Part shown: positions 31,960 to 43,629 of the stretch, piece after piece
How positions within the stretch are numbered: position 1 is the first letter of the stretch
Layout of the letters: every line of letters begins with the position of its first letter
Origin: Didymella arachidicola
Lineage: Eukaryota; Ascomycota; Dothideomycetes; Pleosporales; Didymellaceae
Direction of reading: 5' to 3'
NCBI GenBank assembly: GCA_016630955.3
Contig: CM049994.1
Span: 248,001 to 312,000, forward strand
Length of the DNA: 64,000 bases
Position numbers and translations under genes: made by a program
The notes under the pieces: model-generated
What the model was told of the DNA's origin: nothing
Seen by the model: only the letters and a program-made list of their open reading frames with translations
Databases searched by the model: none

Positions 31960-32726
31960 ATGGGCTCCCAAAGCGAGTCGTCTCTTCCCACGGAAGTCAC
32001 GCAAACCGTCCGCTCTTCGCCGCCAATAGCCACTCCGTACTCACTTCCACCTATGGACGACCCGAACTCTAGATCTGAGCCTGCTGCTCCTCAGGAACAG
32101 CAACAGCCTCCAGACGTAGAAATGCCCCAGCGCTTAAAGCCCAAGCGCGTGAACTCTGATAGGCCAGAACGGCCAACTTCTGCTCAGCGCGATCGCCGTG
32201 ATCGCTCAGTTGAGCACTCAGACGTCGAGGCAGAACGCGACCTTTCTGATGAGGATGCCGACCCCGCAGATCCGATTGTTGAGTTTGACTGGCAAGACTT
32301 GCACGAGAAGTACCATGCGGCCATCAAGCAATGTAGTCAGGAGGAAGCAGAGCTTATGAACGAGTGGTCGAGTCTCATGGAGGTGCCGTTCATTCATACC
32401 ACCAGCCACACCCGCAATGACTGATTGACCATAGTACTTCCAAGTCTGGGCAGCTTCAGGACACGAGCATGAGACCGATCGGACATTTCAGAGGTATGTG
32501 CAATCGAGCAAACCTCGCACATCGCGTATTAATGAATCTCAGGTTACGGACGAGAACTTTGTATGTTCAAAATGAGGAGGATGACCTCGACAGGACGAGA
32601 CTTCACTGTGAGTTACTCTTGCCTTACTGACGTGCCTAACTGACGATCCCAGATATCAACGTTGTGAAAGCATTCGAGAGTGCGCTTAACCTTCTCAAAG
32701 CCAGTGGCGCGATGTACCGTGGTTGA
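31960..32726 (+). CDS. Conserved-looking fungal protein of unknown function, four exons
   Basis: Model: join(31960..32382,32435..32493,32543..32607,32653..32726), 206 aa. Introns of 52, 49 and 45 bp all have clean GT-AG ends and fit the frame, which is strong evidence for a real gene. Residues 1-95 are disordered and charged (EMPQRLKPKRVNSDRPERPT). The C-terminal half is helical: FDWQDLHEKYHAAIKQCSQE, EEAELMNEWSSLMEYFQVWA, then TDRTFQRLRTRTLYVQNEED and INVVKAFESALNLLKASGAM. It looks like a small coiled-coil subunit of a complex. I do not recognise the family. Its first splice uses the phase-0 donor after SLMEY, where GTGCCG is a weak donor. Confidence 0.78.
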
Positions 32727-33159
32727 TGCTCGGCAGGAGCCGCCTATCTCAACCACCTCGCCCAAAGTGAGCCAGCTGCACACCTTGTCAAGCGTAGAGA
32801 TACAACGTCCCGGGAAGTATATGGCTGTGCCGCACCGAAAAGGCCCACTTGCGCGTTCCTGTGAACGCATGTCACGCATTTGGCAACCTGCGACACGTAT
32901 GCCACGCATCATATCTCTCTTGCTAGATATCAACGCAGCCCCAACAATCACTAGATACCCTCACCTTGCAAATATACAATCAACAAGACATCAAGATTCT
33001 TCTCCATTGCCATATCTAACCAAGTCTATGCCATATGGCGAGCCAACAAGCAAAAGGCTCCAGCCAACCTGCGCTACCCCATGCAATATCCCATGCAATA
33101 TCCCATGCAAATACCCAAGAACCCAAGTCTATATAAAAGAAACGTGTCGTATCTTGTAG
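32727..33159. other. Intergenic between convergent genes
   Basis: About 430 bp. Includes a 12-bp repeat (CCATGCAATATC) at 33080-33112 and two 3' ends. No gene. Confidence 0.5.
33080..33112. repeat. Two and a half copies of a 12-bp unit
   Basis: The unit CCATGCAATATC occurs twice in tandem followed by CCATGCAA. Short tandem duplication in a 3' flank. Confidence 0.8.
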
Positions 33160-34420
33160 TTACAAGAGAGGATTGGAGCGGTACTCGGGGACAACGCCGT
33201 TGGTCTGGCTCTTCTCGGCCTGGTTCTCGGTCTCGAGCTCGTTATCGACGCTGTCGTCTTGCTCGGCGAGGAACTTCTCTGCTTCGAGCGCGGCTACGCA
33301 TCCAGAGCCTGCAACATGTTAGCTTTCATTACGTCTCTTCGGTATGTGGGGACCGGAACTTACCGGCACTAGTAATCGCCTGGCGGTACTTCTTATCCTG
33401 GACATCGCCGGCCGCAAAGACGCCCTCAATGCTCGTGTGGCCTTCGCCGGGCTTGGTGATCAGGTAGCCATCCTCGTCCATGTCGAGCTGACCCTTGAAC
33501 AGCTGCGTCGCAGGGTCGTGACCGACGGCGTAGAACAGACCCTTAGCCTCAATAGTCTGCTCCTCCTTGGTGACGTTGTTCTTGACGACAAGGTGTGTCA
33601 TGAGCCCGTTCTTCTTGTCCTCGCCCTTGATCTCGACCGCACCCGTGTTGAACATGACCTCAACCTTGGGGTGCGTGGTGAGACGGCGCGCGTTGGTGCG
33701 GCTCGCACGGAGCTTGTCCCTGCGCACCAGCACCGTCACCTTCTTCGCCTTCTTGGTCAGGTACAGCGCCTCTTCGACCGCAGAGTCGCCGCCGCCGATG
33801 ACGACCAGAGGCTGCTCGCGGAACATGGGCAGGGAGCCGTCGCACACGGCGCACGCGCTCACGCCGTAGCCCCAGTACTTCTCCTCCCCGGGCAAGTCGA
33901 GACGGCGCGCTTTCGCGCCCGTGGCGATGATGATGCTGTCCGCGGTGTGCTCTTCCTCCTCGATCTCCTCATCGTCGCCCATGGGGTGCAACCAGTACTT
34001 AAACGGGCGGGACTTCAGGTCGACCTTTGCGACGGTCTGGGAGACGATCTCGGTGCCGCAGGCTTCGGACTGGGCGCGCATTTGATCCTGGGGTGGTCAG
34101 CTGCTGCACTCGCAATGCACAGTGGGTTCTGTTAGCGAGCTGGGTACTCACCATCAGTGTGGAACCCTGGATCTTCAAGAATCCAGGAAAGTTCTCGACT
34201 TCGTCAGTAGTGGTCAATTGGCCGCCTGCAGCGATGCCGAGCGCGAGGAAGCCCTCGTACATGACGGGGTTGAGGTCAGCGCGGGCGGCATAGATGGCGG
34301 CCGTGTGGCCAGCCGGCCCAGAGCTGGAGAGGTTAGTATGCATTCATCTCCGTGATCTGAGCCCCATGCCTGGGGACTACTTGTACTGACTTACCCAATG
34401 ATGACGAGTTTCGAGTGCAT
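33160..34420 (-). CDS. TRR1: Thioredoxin reductase (low-Mr, NADPH)
   Basis: Model: complement(join(33160..33308,33364..34087,34152..34323,34395..34420)), 356 aa. Reduces thioredoxin with NADPH through FAD and a redox disulfide. Seen: start MHSKLVIIG joined to SGPAGHTAAIYAARADL (FAD site), GGQLTTTDEVENFPGF, the CAVCDG disulfide (C145/C148), the NADPH loop VVIGGGDSAVEEALYLTKK, and the FAD motif EGVFAAGDVQDKKYRQAITSAG|SGCVAALEAE. Introns are 71, 64 and 55 bp with CTAAC-type branch sites. Above the ATG the same frame is open for 76 codons back to a TGA without any other ATG, and its last 45 codons code an Arg/Ala/Ser-rich stretch like a mitochondrial presequence. Length otherwise matches cytosolic fungal TrxR. 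Confidence 0.95.
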
Positions 34421-35459
34421 CTTGCGCGAATCTACTTTGGAGAGCCCTGCGACAGGAGTGGTGCGCGTGTTGTGCGAAGCAGCAGCAGCGACGGGCAGCG
34501 AGAATAAAGATACAGTTCGAGGGGTCGCGCGGCGAAAGATTGAGGCAAACAGTTTGGCGGCGTGCGCGGCGGTCGCGTGTTGATCGTCGGTGGGTCGCGA
34601 AGGTGGGATGTGGGACGGAAGCTCACGAGAGGAGAAGAGTGTACAAATTCAGACGATTCCTAAGAACTGTTCACAAGTTCCTGGCGATGCTGGAGCTTCG
34701 AGGGTCTTGTGGGACGTGAGGTATGACGGCGAGCCGAGACGGAGGGGTTGTTTGCGGAATTGTTCAATACTGCGGCGCGTGGCGTGTCAGCAGCGCGTTC
34801 TTTTATGTGCAGCTGTCCCATGAGCCATGCAGGCACACTCACCTTGACTGTACTGCTGCAGTGCAAGAGTAGCGGTGTTGCTGCGACTTTTTGAGAGAAG
34901 GCCCTGGAAAAATGCTGGTGCCCACCAAACGCCATCGGCCCCGGTCGGGCTGGCTTGATGATGATCCCGGCTGAGAAATCGCAAAGTACTAGACTCCCAT
35001 CATACCCACTCATGTCCCCTCGCAGGCTTTTTGCTGCAAAACTGACACAATTGCGGCGAGGCGTCTGTACCCACCGACTCGTTAGCCTCGGTCACCGTCG
35101 CCTGCCTTGCATGCCTTGCAGTTGCACGTCGGCGTGCTGTTCCGGCGATTGACAACTGTGCTGCTCATGGCTAGCGGTACAGAGTGCACCATCTGTTTTC
35201 AGTCGTGACATGCTGTGTCAAAGGAGTTATTTCCTTGTTGTCTTGTCCGGCGTTTTGCATATCATCATCTGTTGGAACAGAGACTCGTCTGCACATCATC
35301 CTCACAGTAGTGCCTCTGCCATGCCGGATGCTCCTCGGATCTGATTACAGCACATGCAGACAGGCCCAAAGCCTCACGTCACGCGTCACACATATGCCGA
35401 CGCCATGTAGCCGGAGGGGCATCGTTGTCACTTGTAGCGTAATCGCCTTGGCCGACTGT
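34421..35459. other. Intergenic upstream of TRR1, including an open leader
   Basis: About 1.04 kb. 34421-34648 is an open frame continuous with TRR1 lacking an ATG. Beyond it no coding signal is seen; TRM82 ends at 35460. Confidence 0.5.
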
Positions 35460-37125
35460 CTAATCCTCGGCGCCTGGACGCTTCCTCAGGTTCTCCACAC
35501 TGTAGAGCATGTCTCGCAGTGCTTTATCATCCGCCGACCCCAGACCACCCTTTCCGTTGCCGGTCGCCGAGCCATCCCCGCCTGTGGCCTCGACGTCGAA
35601 GACTTGCTCGTGAAATGATTTCAACGCTTCTGACGTATGCGAGTCTTCCTGCCACTTGCCATCCTCCTGTGACGAGAAGCACTGCAGGCGATGCACATCC
35701 TGTAAATGTGTTAGCTACGCTTGGAATTAGAGGATGCCGTGTCTCACCTTTTCCTCGCGCACTTCCTTGGTAGACGCTGGCTTGTGCACATTGTCAATAG
35801 AGACAACGGCTGCAGACGATGTCGGAGAAATAGGCAAGAAAGCGACATCAAGCGCGTTACCCTTGAGCGCAAGTGCGCTGCTGTACTCTGTCGCTGCACT
35901 GCTCGTATTCGTTGTGGCCTCGACCTTGAAAGAGAATAGAGCCGGAATACCCTCGCAAGACACCAAGATCTCGTCCTTATGGGGCACGGTCCAGATGCCA
36001 GACACCGCGACCTTCGTGACCTCCTTCGCTTCCAGTTTGGGGCGAGACTTCAGGTGATCCACGACAGCGTTGAGGATAGGCAGCTTCTTCAGAAGCTTGT
36101 AGTTTTGCCAATCCCAGACGTACAGAAAAGGATCTCCGCCACCAGACACAAGCCGCCCAGACTGTGTGAGGCATAGTCTGTTGATGAACGCCTCGTGGCC
36201 AAAGCAGAAGCCTTCGATGATGTGGGCCTGCGGGATCCCGCGAGAGACGCGAATATGCTCGTCTCGATCTGCTGTGATGATGTAGCTGCGGTTGCCATCT
36301 GTTCTCACAGTTACAATGTCTGTAAGCATGGAGACATGGCCAAGAAGGAGCTGATGCTCAAATTTCATCTCATCTTTTGGTGGCGCTGGTCCTTTTTTCT
36401 TCTGTTTCAGCTGGTTTTCCAAGGTCTGTCGGTTCCTGCCAGAGTGCACGGTGAGCACAGTCGCAGCAGGCACCCATTCAGCCTCCTCGACGGGCTCTCC
36501 TGGAGCCTCAGGAGGTTGGTAGTCTGGAGAGGGGAGCAGCGGCAGGGAGTATACATCTCCAAACTTGTCCGCACACAGGATCGTCGAGTCATCTGAAGTC
36601 AGCGCGATCGAGCAAGGCCGCCTCGTCATATGTCTGCTGCTGTTAGGCTTGGATCTGCAAGTAGTATCGATTGTTCTCACCTTTCACTGAGCTGGCTCAG
36701 CTGATTCTGGATGTCGGTCTCGAACACACGAATGCACTTGTCCTCGCCAGTGACACCGACGATGTATCGCCCATCGCTCGAGACAATCAAATTCGAGAAG
36801 TTTGGCTTCTGTTGTTTCGGCGGCTGCGATAATTTGACTTTTTTTTGTGGTGGTTGTTCTACTTGATCGTCTTCCTTCTCTTCTTTTGACTCAGGCTCCT
36901 GCTCCTATTAGCCAGCATTCAAACCTTGCAACGCATCACGACGGAATTGTGTCGGAGGTGCAACCAACTCACATCTACCACATCATCAGGCTTTGTCCAG
37001 GTAGATGTGCCTCCGCTGCTGGACTGCGCAACCAGCGTCGGTCCGCTTGCGCCAAAGAGCGTCCAGCCACCAGGCCCGGTCTCTGTGGACTCGCGCGCAG
37101 CAAGAGACTGGAATGGGAAACTCAT
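35460..37125 (-). CDS. TRM82: tRNA (guanine-N7-)-methyltransferase non-catalytic WD40 subunit
   Basis: Model: complement(join(35460..35699,35748..36633,36681..36898,36973..37125)), 498 aa. Trm82/WDR4 stabilises the methyltransferase Trm8 for m7G46 in tRNA. Seen: N-terminal FPFQSL and a WD-like FSNLIVSSDGRYIVGVTGED-type blade with DKCIRVFE, RRPCSIALTSDDSTILCADK followed by GDVYSLPLL, LLLGHVSMLTDIVTV, YIITADRDEHIRVSR then FCFGHEAFINRLCL, and DPFLYVWDWQNYKLLKKL; this order is that of Trm82. Introns are 74, 47 and 48 bp. The first acceptor could be TAG (36905) or CAG (36899), in frame either way and differing by two residues. The C-terminal exon is variable. Head to head with RPP0. Confidence 0.9.
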
Positions 37126-37349
37126 CTCGCAGTTGATGTTCGTCACCACTATGCATTGCGGACGACTACTTTTTCGACAGGCCGCCTCGCCTCGTCCGGC
37201 TAGCGCGACGAACAACGCTCGGGCCACGCCACACTCACACTCAATTTTGTTACGCCGAGCTGATCGCGCCTGCCGCGATTCTCTCTTCCACAAACACCAT
37301 TTCACCAAACCAAAGACCTTAAACATCCCTTTGCGTCACAACGAACACA
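37126..37349. promoter_or_regulatory. Shared divergent promoter of TRM82 and RPP0
   Basis: Only 224 bp separate the start codons of a tRNA-modification subunit and a ribosomal protein. The RPP0-proximal half is CT/CA-rich (TCTCTCTTCC, CAAACACC, CACCAAACC), as in many fungal ribosomal-protein promoters. No TATA box. Confidence 0.7.
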
Positions 37350-38346
37350 ATGGGGGGCAAGAAGGAAACCAAGGCCATCTACTTCGAGAAGCTTGAGGCT
37401 CTCCTCAAGGAGTACCGCTCCATCTTCATCGTCACCGTCGACAATGTCTCGTCTCAGCAGATGCACGAGATCCGTCAGTCCCTCCGTGGCGAGGGTGTCG
37501 TCCTAATGGGCAAGAACACCATGGTTCGCCGTGCGCTGAAGGGTCTCATCAACGACTCTCCCGAGTACGAGCGTCTCCTCCCCCACGTCAAGGGTACGTC
37601 CAGCTCCGTGCGCAGCTCCATCGCAGGCAATTGATAAGAGAACAGGCAACGTCGGTTTCGTCTTCACCAACGGTGATCTCAAGGAGATCCGTGACAAGAT
37701 CCTGTCCAACCGTGTCGCCGCTCCCGCCCGTGCCGGTGCTGTCGCCCCTGGCGATGTCTTCATCCCCGCTGGTAACACTGGTATGGAGCCTGGTAAGACC
37801 TCTTTCTTCCAGGCTCTCGGTGTCCCCACCAAGATTGCCCGTGGTACCATTGAAATCACCGCCGACCTCAAGCTCGTCGAGGCTGGTTCCAAGGTCGGTG
37901 CCTCCGAGGCTACCCTGCTCAACATGTTGAACATCTCTCCCTTCACATACGGCATGGGTATCTACCAGATCTACGACCAGGGCAACACCTTCGCTGCCTC
38001 CGTCCTGGACATTGAGGAGTCCCAGCTCCTGAAGGCTTTCTCCAGCGCTATCGCTACCATTGCCTCCATCTCCCTGGCCACCAACTTCCCCACCCTTCCC
38101 TCCGTCATGCACTCCGTCGTCAACTCCTACAAGAAGGTCCTCTCTGTTGCTATTGAGACCGCCTACGAGTGGGAGGAGATTGCCGAGCTCAAGGATCGCA
38201 TTGCCAACCCCGACAAGTACGCTTCGTCCGCCCCTGCTGCCGCTGCCGCTTCCGGTGGTGCCGCCGAGGCTGCCCCCGAGGCCGCCAAGGAGGAGGAGAA
38301 GGAGGAGTCTGAGGATGACGACATGGGCTTCGGTCTCTTCGACTAA
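37350..38346 (+). CDS. RPP0: 60S acidic ribosomal protein P0
   Basis: Model: join(37350..37593,37646..38346), 314 aa. P0 anchors the P1/P2 stalk at the GTPase centre of the large subunit and contacts 28S rRNA. Seen: MGGKKETKAIYFEKLEALL, VDNVSSQQMHEIRQSLRG, VVLMGKNTMVRRAL, the L10 core through PHVKGNVGFVFTNGDL, GDVFIPAGNTGMEPGKTSFF, ISPFTYGMGI, then an Ala-rich hinge and the shared P-protein tail ESEDDDMGFGLFD. The 52-bp intron has GTACGT and AACAG. Codon choice is strongly C-ending, as expected of a highly expressed gene. Complete and of normal length. Confidence 0.98.
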
Positions 38347-38744
38347 GTCTGTGCGTCTGCAGCACCCTTCGTCTAAGATACGCTCGTACGGCCGCAGGCT
38401 GTCGAGATCGTCTCGATGATGCAGAGCCGACGACAATACGATAAGATGAATGTCCCGAATCAAATGACTGTATGTGATGCTCGTTCGAGCAGCAGTATTC
38501 ACTCAGCCAATGGTAAGCGCAATTTCTCTCTTTCACCCCTGCACTGATGATAAATTTTTAACCCTGACCTCCGTGAGGATCAAACTACGCAACACAACTC
38601 TAATTTTTTCCTGAGCACTACATACTCCTCCAAACCGATCACACAAGTTCGAAGAGCTCGAGGCTGACTATCAATCAGATACCCAAGATTCTTCTATCCG
38701 TTCTACATATCTACACCTGTGATGTATGATGTACCCCGTCCATG
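38347..38744. other. Intergenic between convergent genes
   Basis: About 400 bp, AT-richer, holding the 3' ends of RPP0 and the GNAT gene. Nothing else seen. Confidence 0.5.
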
Positions 38745-39869
38745 CTACGATGCTTGTGCCAGTGACCCCGCCTTGGAAAGGTCAACCCTTACCCAATAAT
38801 GTTGCCACATCGGCTTTCCCCCCAAGCTCCTACACACGCTCTCACTCTGCTTGTTCCCCAAATACACATCCGCATGACTCCATGCGATCCTGCGCTCATC
38901 CACCGCCAACCCCGGTGCACACTCTCTCATGATCCCCGCCGCAACACTCTTCGCGATGCCCTTCCCACGCCACTCAACCTCCGTATGAAGCGTCGTCAGA
39001 CTCCCGTCTACGCCCAGAAACGTCCACGCAATAGCGCGATCTGTAGCTTCCTCAAACACGCCCTTGCTCGCCAGACTAAGCAGCGTGCGCGTTGCCCGCG
39101 GGATAATGGTGCGTGCCTGCACGGTCGGGAGATCGCGCGGCCTCATGACGCCCCAGCGCAGTCCCGACGGCAGCTGTTTCACCGGCGGCAGGTCTTCGAG
39201 CTTAAACAAAAACTTGTTGAGCTTGGCATTTGCACCGGGGAACTCAGACCGTAGGATTCCTGCGTCGCGACAGATGGCTACGACTGATGAGTGGCATGCG
39301 CCCAGCGTTACGACGCCCGGCCAGAGGAGGTGTCGCATGTACGTCCCCGGGGAAAGGTCGTAGATGACGCCTGGGCCGGACTCGGGATGCTCCTTTTCGT
39401 GCTGCTTGGCTAGCTCGAGACTGGGGAGTTCGTCGGGGTGGAGTGGTGGGGTAGGGAGGCTCGACATGTAGTCCAGCAGGGCAAGGACGGCGTGTTCACA
39501 TTGTGGGCAGAAAGGATGTTCTGAGGATCGATGCGCTGCGATCTCATCTGAAGACCCGTTGGTAGCTGCATTTGAATCTTGTCTAGGGGTATTTCCCACT
39601 TCGCTTTGCCTTTCAGTCGCGTGATCTGGATCTTCGCCTCGTGCGAAGAGCCAAAGCTCGGTTCCTGGGCGCGTCGAGCGGTCAAAGTATGCAGCTGCCC
39701 AGCATTTCGGTACCTCAGTAGCAGACGTAGGGATGGTCGAGAGGATATGGGCGTGCTCAGATTGGCTCTTGTGCTGCGTCCGGTATACTAAATTGATGCT
39801 GTATGGAAGGGCAGATTTTAGGGTTTTCTGAAGGATTGATGACGTGTGACTATGTTCATAGACTTCCAT
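38745..39869 (-). CDS. GNAT-family N-acetyltransferase (FR47-like)
   Basis: Single exon, 374 aa. Residues 1-110 carry a variable region (ELWLFARGEDPDHATERQSE); the GNAT/FR47-type core is C-terminal: DRAIAWTFLGVDGSLTTLHT followed by EVEWRGKGIAKSVAAGIM, whose RGKGIAKSVA is the acetyl-CoA pyrophosphate loop (R/Q-x-x-G-x-A form), then AWSHADVYLGNKQSESVCRS and LGGKPMWQHYWVRVDL. This resembles fungal glycine N-acyltransferase-like proteins. The acceptor is unknown. The start ATG 39869 gives MEVYEHSHTS; a shorter start is possible. Sits convergent with RPP0 and divergent from the P450 across 1.5 kb. Confidence 0.85.
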   Translation of the reverse strand: MEVYEHSHTSSILQKTLKSALPYSINLVYRTQHKSQSEHAHILSTIPTSATEVPKCWAAAYFDRSTRPGTELWLFARGEDPDHATERQSEVGNTPRQDSNAATNGSSDEIAAHRSSEHPFCPQCEHAVLALLDYMSSLPTPPLHPDELPSLELAKQHEKEHPESGPGVIYDLSPGTYMRHLLWPGVVTLGACHSSVVAICRDAGILRSEFPGANAKLNKFLFKLEDLPPVKQLPSGLRWGVMRPRDLPTVQARTIIPRATRTLLSLASKGVFEEATDRAIAWTFLGVDGSLTTLHTEVEWRGKGIAKSVAAGIMRECAPGLAVDERRIAWSHADVYLGNKQSESVCRSLGGKPMWQHYWVRVDLSKAGSLAQAS

Positions 39870-41364
39870 TCTGTAGTTTGTGGCTAGAAGGAGACGATAG
39901 CGTAGAATACTTGGATATGAGGGCCGGCTTTGAAATATTAGACATGTGAGTCAAGTAGAACACAAATGTCTGGATAGCCGACCATTTGCACCGAAGAGAC
40001 GTTGTTGGAGGGGATCTCGCATTTCAGACCAATCAGATAATTCCTTGTAGGTGTACTCCGCGCGCGGTTTTATTCCGATTTGTGACAGCTGTAGCTACTG
40101 ACGGATTGTCAGCTGCAAGTGCACCTTATTACTACGCACTTTGGGGCTTTCCTTCCTCGCCGAATGCGGGACGTTGAGCTTCATGCGTATCTTGCCCATC
40201 TTGTGTACTTCCGCGGTCGCAACAGCCCCGCGGCTCGTCTCCCGCTGTGCGACTTGCAATGACATTTCGTCATCGTTTCAGCTTCCACGCTCAGGCCAAC
40301 ATCTCACGTGTTCAATCCAGAATCTTGTCATACATGATCGGAGCATTGTCAAGACCCGCGGTAAGTGCTCCTAAGTACGAAAGTCCCAGCCAGGGGGCCG
40401 GTGGATTCTGGCTAGCTCCAGTGCAGAGCTGGATGCACGGAGTCCTGAGCATCAATCAGTAACAAGGTAACCTACATACCTCTTGCCCAAGAACACCCGG
40501 TCTTGTCGATACTAAATTCTGTCTCGTATGTTCCGCCAGAACGCACTGCGTAGACCTGATTTAAAGGTTGTAGATCAAGGTTGTGGGCTCACTGATTGAC
40601 GCAGCCACCGCTTGTCTCGCATGGCCGTGGCAGATCTAGTAGTACATGCCTGCATTCGCTGCGACTTCAGGTGTGTTTATCAGGCGCCAGCAGTGGTTAC
40701 CTTCTGGGTTTCCCCGGATGTATTGATGACAGGCCGCTTCCTCCGCTTGGCGGGAGGATTGCGGACATGTGCGGGGAGCCAGTACTTCGGATATGCTGTC
40801 GATCAACTAAGCCACTCATCCAAAAATGGGGTCCTGGTAAATCGCATTGCTTATCACTCGTTAGGGCAGCCGGCAGTACGAACGAGCTCCAATCACATCT
40901 GCTCAGCATGGCGCCTTGCAGATATACCTTCCCTTGTGCAGTTACTGCAGGCACCTGTGAAACCCAATCGACTCGACCTCCAACCGGTATCCAGGATAGT
41001 TACGATGCGAATCAGCACTAAAGCATACAATATTCACTGCCGAGTCTATAACCGAGAACTACCACGCCAAAACGTCATGGGGGAGGCTCCCACCAGAAAA
41101 TTGGACAATCTTAGGTCAGAATAATGTATGCTGCACGAGAGCACCGTATTCTCGGTGGTCAGAGTGCGAATGCACATACTGAAACCCAGGGATCCACTCG
41201 CGTACTCGAAGTATTATCCAGCTCGGATCCCCAGATTCACCGTCGAGAAGAAGTAGAGTAGGTATGATAGAGATATATGAAGCTCACAGACCACAACGGT
41301 CACTGTATCGGTGCTCCTCGTATTCAGTGTTGCTAATCTCAAGAATCACGCGAGCACCCCCAGA
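39870..41364. other. Gene-poor region upstream of the P450
   Basis: About 1.5 kb with about 50% GC. Frames at 40.6-41.1 kb on the plus strand are open but lack motif or homology cues. It must contain promoters of the GNAT and P450 genes. Confidence 0.45.
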
Positions 41365-43008
41365 ATGGCCCCACCTTCGAAAGAGAACGCCTCAGGTGGC
41401 TTCAACCCAGTGCACTTCAGTGTGCTATGCCTTACCCTCCTCACTCTCCGAGTACATTGTGCCCAGTCTGTGGCTTTGCTCGTTACTGACTGTACTAGTT
41501 CCTCTATGTTGGACTCACATGTCCTACACGGCATCTCCCAGGCCCTTGGTACACACGCTTTACACATCTCAGACTGAAGCGTGCAGTTGTCAGTGGTCAA
41601 AGGATCTTCTACATCGACTCACTCCACAAACAGTATGGTCCGATTGTGCGGTTGTCGCCAAATGAGGTTGCTGTTGCAGACCTCGATGCCTTCAAGGAGA
41701 TTCACAAAATCGGTACCAAATACATGAAAAGCGAATGGTATCTGAGGTTGGCAAACTTCCCCAAAGCTGGTGTCTTCACCATGCTCGATCCTCGCGAGCA
41801 TGGGCCTAGGAGAAAGCTTTTGTCTCGTTCGTTCAGCAGGACTTACCTTGTTGAGCATTGGGAGCACAAGGTCCGCGAGAAAGCTCTTCTCGCAGTCAGC
41901 AAGATCAAGGCCGACGCCATGAAGAACACTGCTGATATTTATAACTGGTGGATGCTACTTGCTTCTGACGTTAGTGCACATCTAGCCTTTGGCGAGTCCT
42001 TTGGTATGCTCGAAACTGGACACGTAAGTACTTGTACCCCTGAGACTTAGATACTCCTGACTCTTCTGGTAGCAAAATCAGTTTCTCCGTGTGCTGAAGA
42101 AGCTCACCATGGGCGCTGGCATCATGGTCGAGATGCCCTTCCTTCGTGTCTTGCGTTTCGTGCCCATCCCTGCGGTCCAGGAGATGTTCAACGCGAACGA
42201 GTATATAATACAAGGTGCAGGTCGTGCTGCAGAAATGGCACGATCCCGCAAGGGGGAGACCAACATCTTCGCTAAGGTCATTGATGAGGCCGAGAAGGAG
42301 GGCGAGACCACCATTGACGACATGGACGTCAAGATCGAGGCAATGAACATCATCATCGCTGGTACTGATACCACCGGAGTCACTCTCACTTACCTCACTT
42401 GGGCAGTCCTCCAGCGCCCCGATGTGCAAGCAACTTTGGAAGCAGAGGTTGCTGATTTGCGCGAGGACTTCACTGAGAACGATCTTATCAACCTTCCTCT
42501 ACTCAACGCTGTTATTGAAGAGACGCTAAGACTCTATGGCGCCGCACCGAGCAGTCTTCCTCGTGTTGTGCCACAGGGTGGAACCAAATTCGCCGGTCTC
42601 TACATTCCACAAGGCGTTACCGTCGACACCCAAGCCTACACTTTCCACCGTGACCCCAATATCTGGAGCGATCCATTGACGTAAGCTTCCTTCCACGGCA
42701 TTCTTGATGCATCTCGCTAATGAAGACCCAGTTTCAACCCCAATCGTTGGATGTCATCCAAAGAGGGCTACCCAGCTGAAGCCCTCTCTCCTGCAGCCAA
42801 AACGGCTTTCCATCCCTTCGGCGCCGGAGCACGATCATGTATTGGTATCCATCTGGCTCGCATGGAACTCCGATACGCTGTTGCATTCATGTTCAGGGAG
42901 TTGAAAGGAGTTAAGCTCGCACCGAGTACTACACCAGAGAGTATGGAGTTTGAGAATTTCTTTTTGATCGCGCCGAAAGCGCACAAGTGCGAGATCACTT
43001 TTAACTAG
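41365..43008 (+). CDS. Cytochrome P450 monooxygenase
   Basis: Model: join(41365..41451,41499..42023,42073..42680,42732..43008), 498 aa. Haem-thiolate monooxygenase of the ER, needing a P450 reductase. Seen: short N-terminal hydrophobic anchor (FSVLCLTLLTL), Pro-rich HLPGPWYTRFTHL, YGPIVRLSPNEVAV, I-helix AGTDTTGVTLTY, K-helix EETLRLY, FNPNRW, and the haem loop FHPFGAGARSCIG with C443 as ligand. The first exon was found by linking the Pro-rich frame, interrupted upstream by a TAG, to MAPPSKENASGG through a 47-bp intron (TACTGAC branch). Other introns are 49 and 51 bp. All key residues are present. The CYP family is not assignable by eye; no biosynthetic partner genes flank it. Confidence 0.93.
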
Positions 43009-43629
43009 GCTAGGGCTCAGAAAGTGCGTAATGAAGTTCATGATTGGGAGTAGCATTAGATGCATAGTTCAGCATCACCTAATGAAATCTGTGGATAACC
43101 ACGCTGGCTGTGATTCCCCGATGTCATTGTGCGTGCATCAATTCGTGCCGGAAAGCATGCCCCGGATCTCGAAGGACGAATCCTCAACGCTTCGGCACAG
43201 CATCACTCAATATGCCACGGGACGAACGTTACACGAGATACGCGGTGACTTTGCACGGGGAATGGCCAGGTTCAGCTATTGTAGCGACAATGTTCCGCAG
43301 GTCGCCATAGCCCGTGCATGCGGCTGGAGCTCTCCCACTACGCATCTCAGACGCATTCAGTCAAGCCGATTGGTGGGAAGAGAAGTGTAAGCGAAGGTGC
43401 ATACAGGATAATCATCACATACGGAACGGAAATGTGCGGGAAGATGGGCCTATCTTGATGATCATATTGAGGGCACTAATCACCCGACAGAGTGACTCCG
43501 TGATGGACTGTCACTCTGTACGCCGCTCATGGAAATGCCTTACTGATTCGTACAGCCAGCAAGCACTTGCTTTCCATGTTTTCCGATAGCCTACATCTTG
43601 CTCCCAGACTAGTATGCCTACCTCGCCAT
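43009..43629. other. Intergenic between convergent P450 and LRLPxEIR gene
   Basis: About 620 bp. No supportable gene or RNA. Frames are short. Confidence 0.5.

Noticed and set aside
40612..41124. 170-codon plus-strand frame upstream of the P450
   Set aside because: No motif, no Kozak context or leader, and mixed composition; not supportable as a gene.
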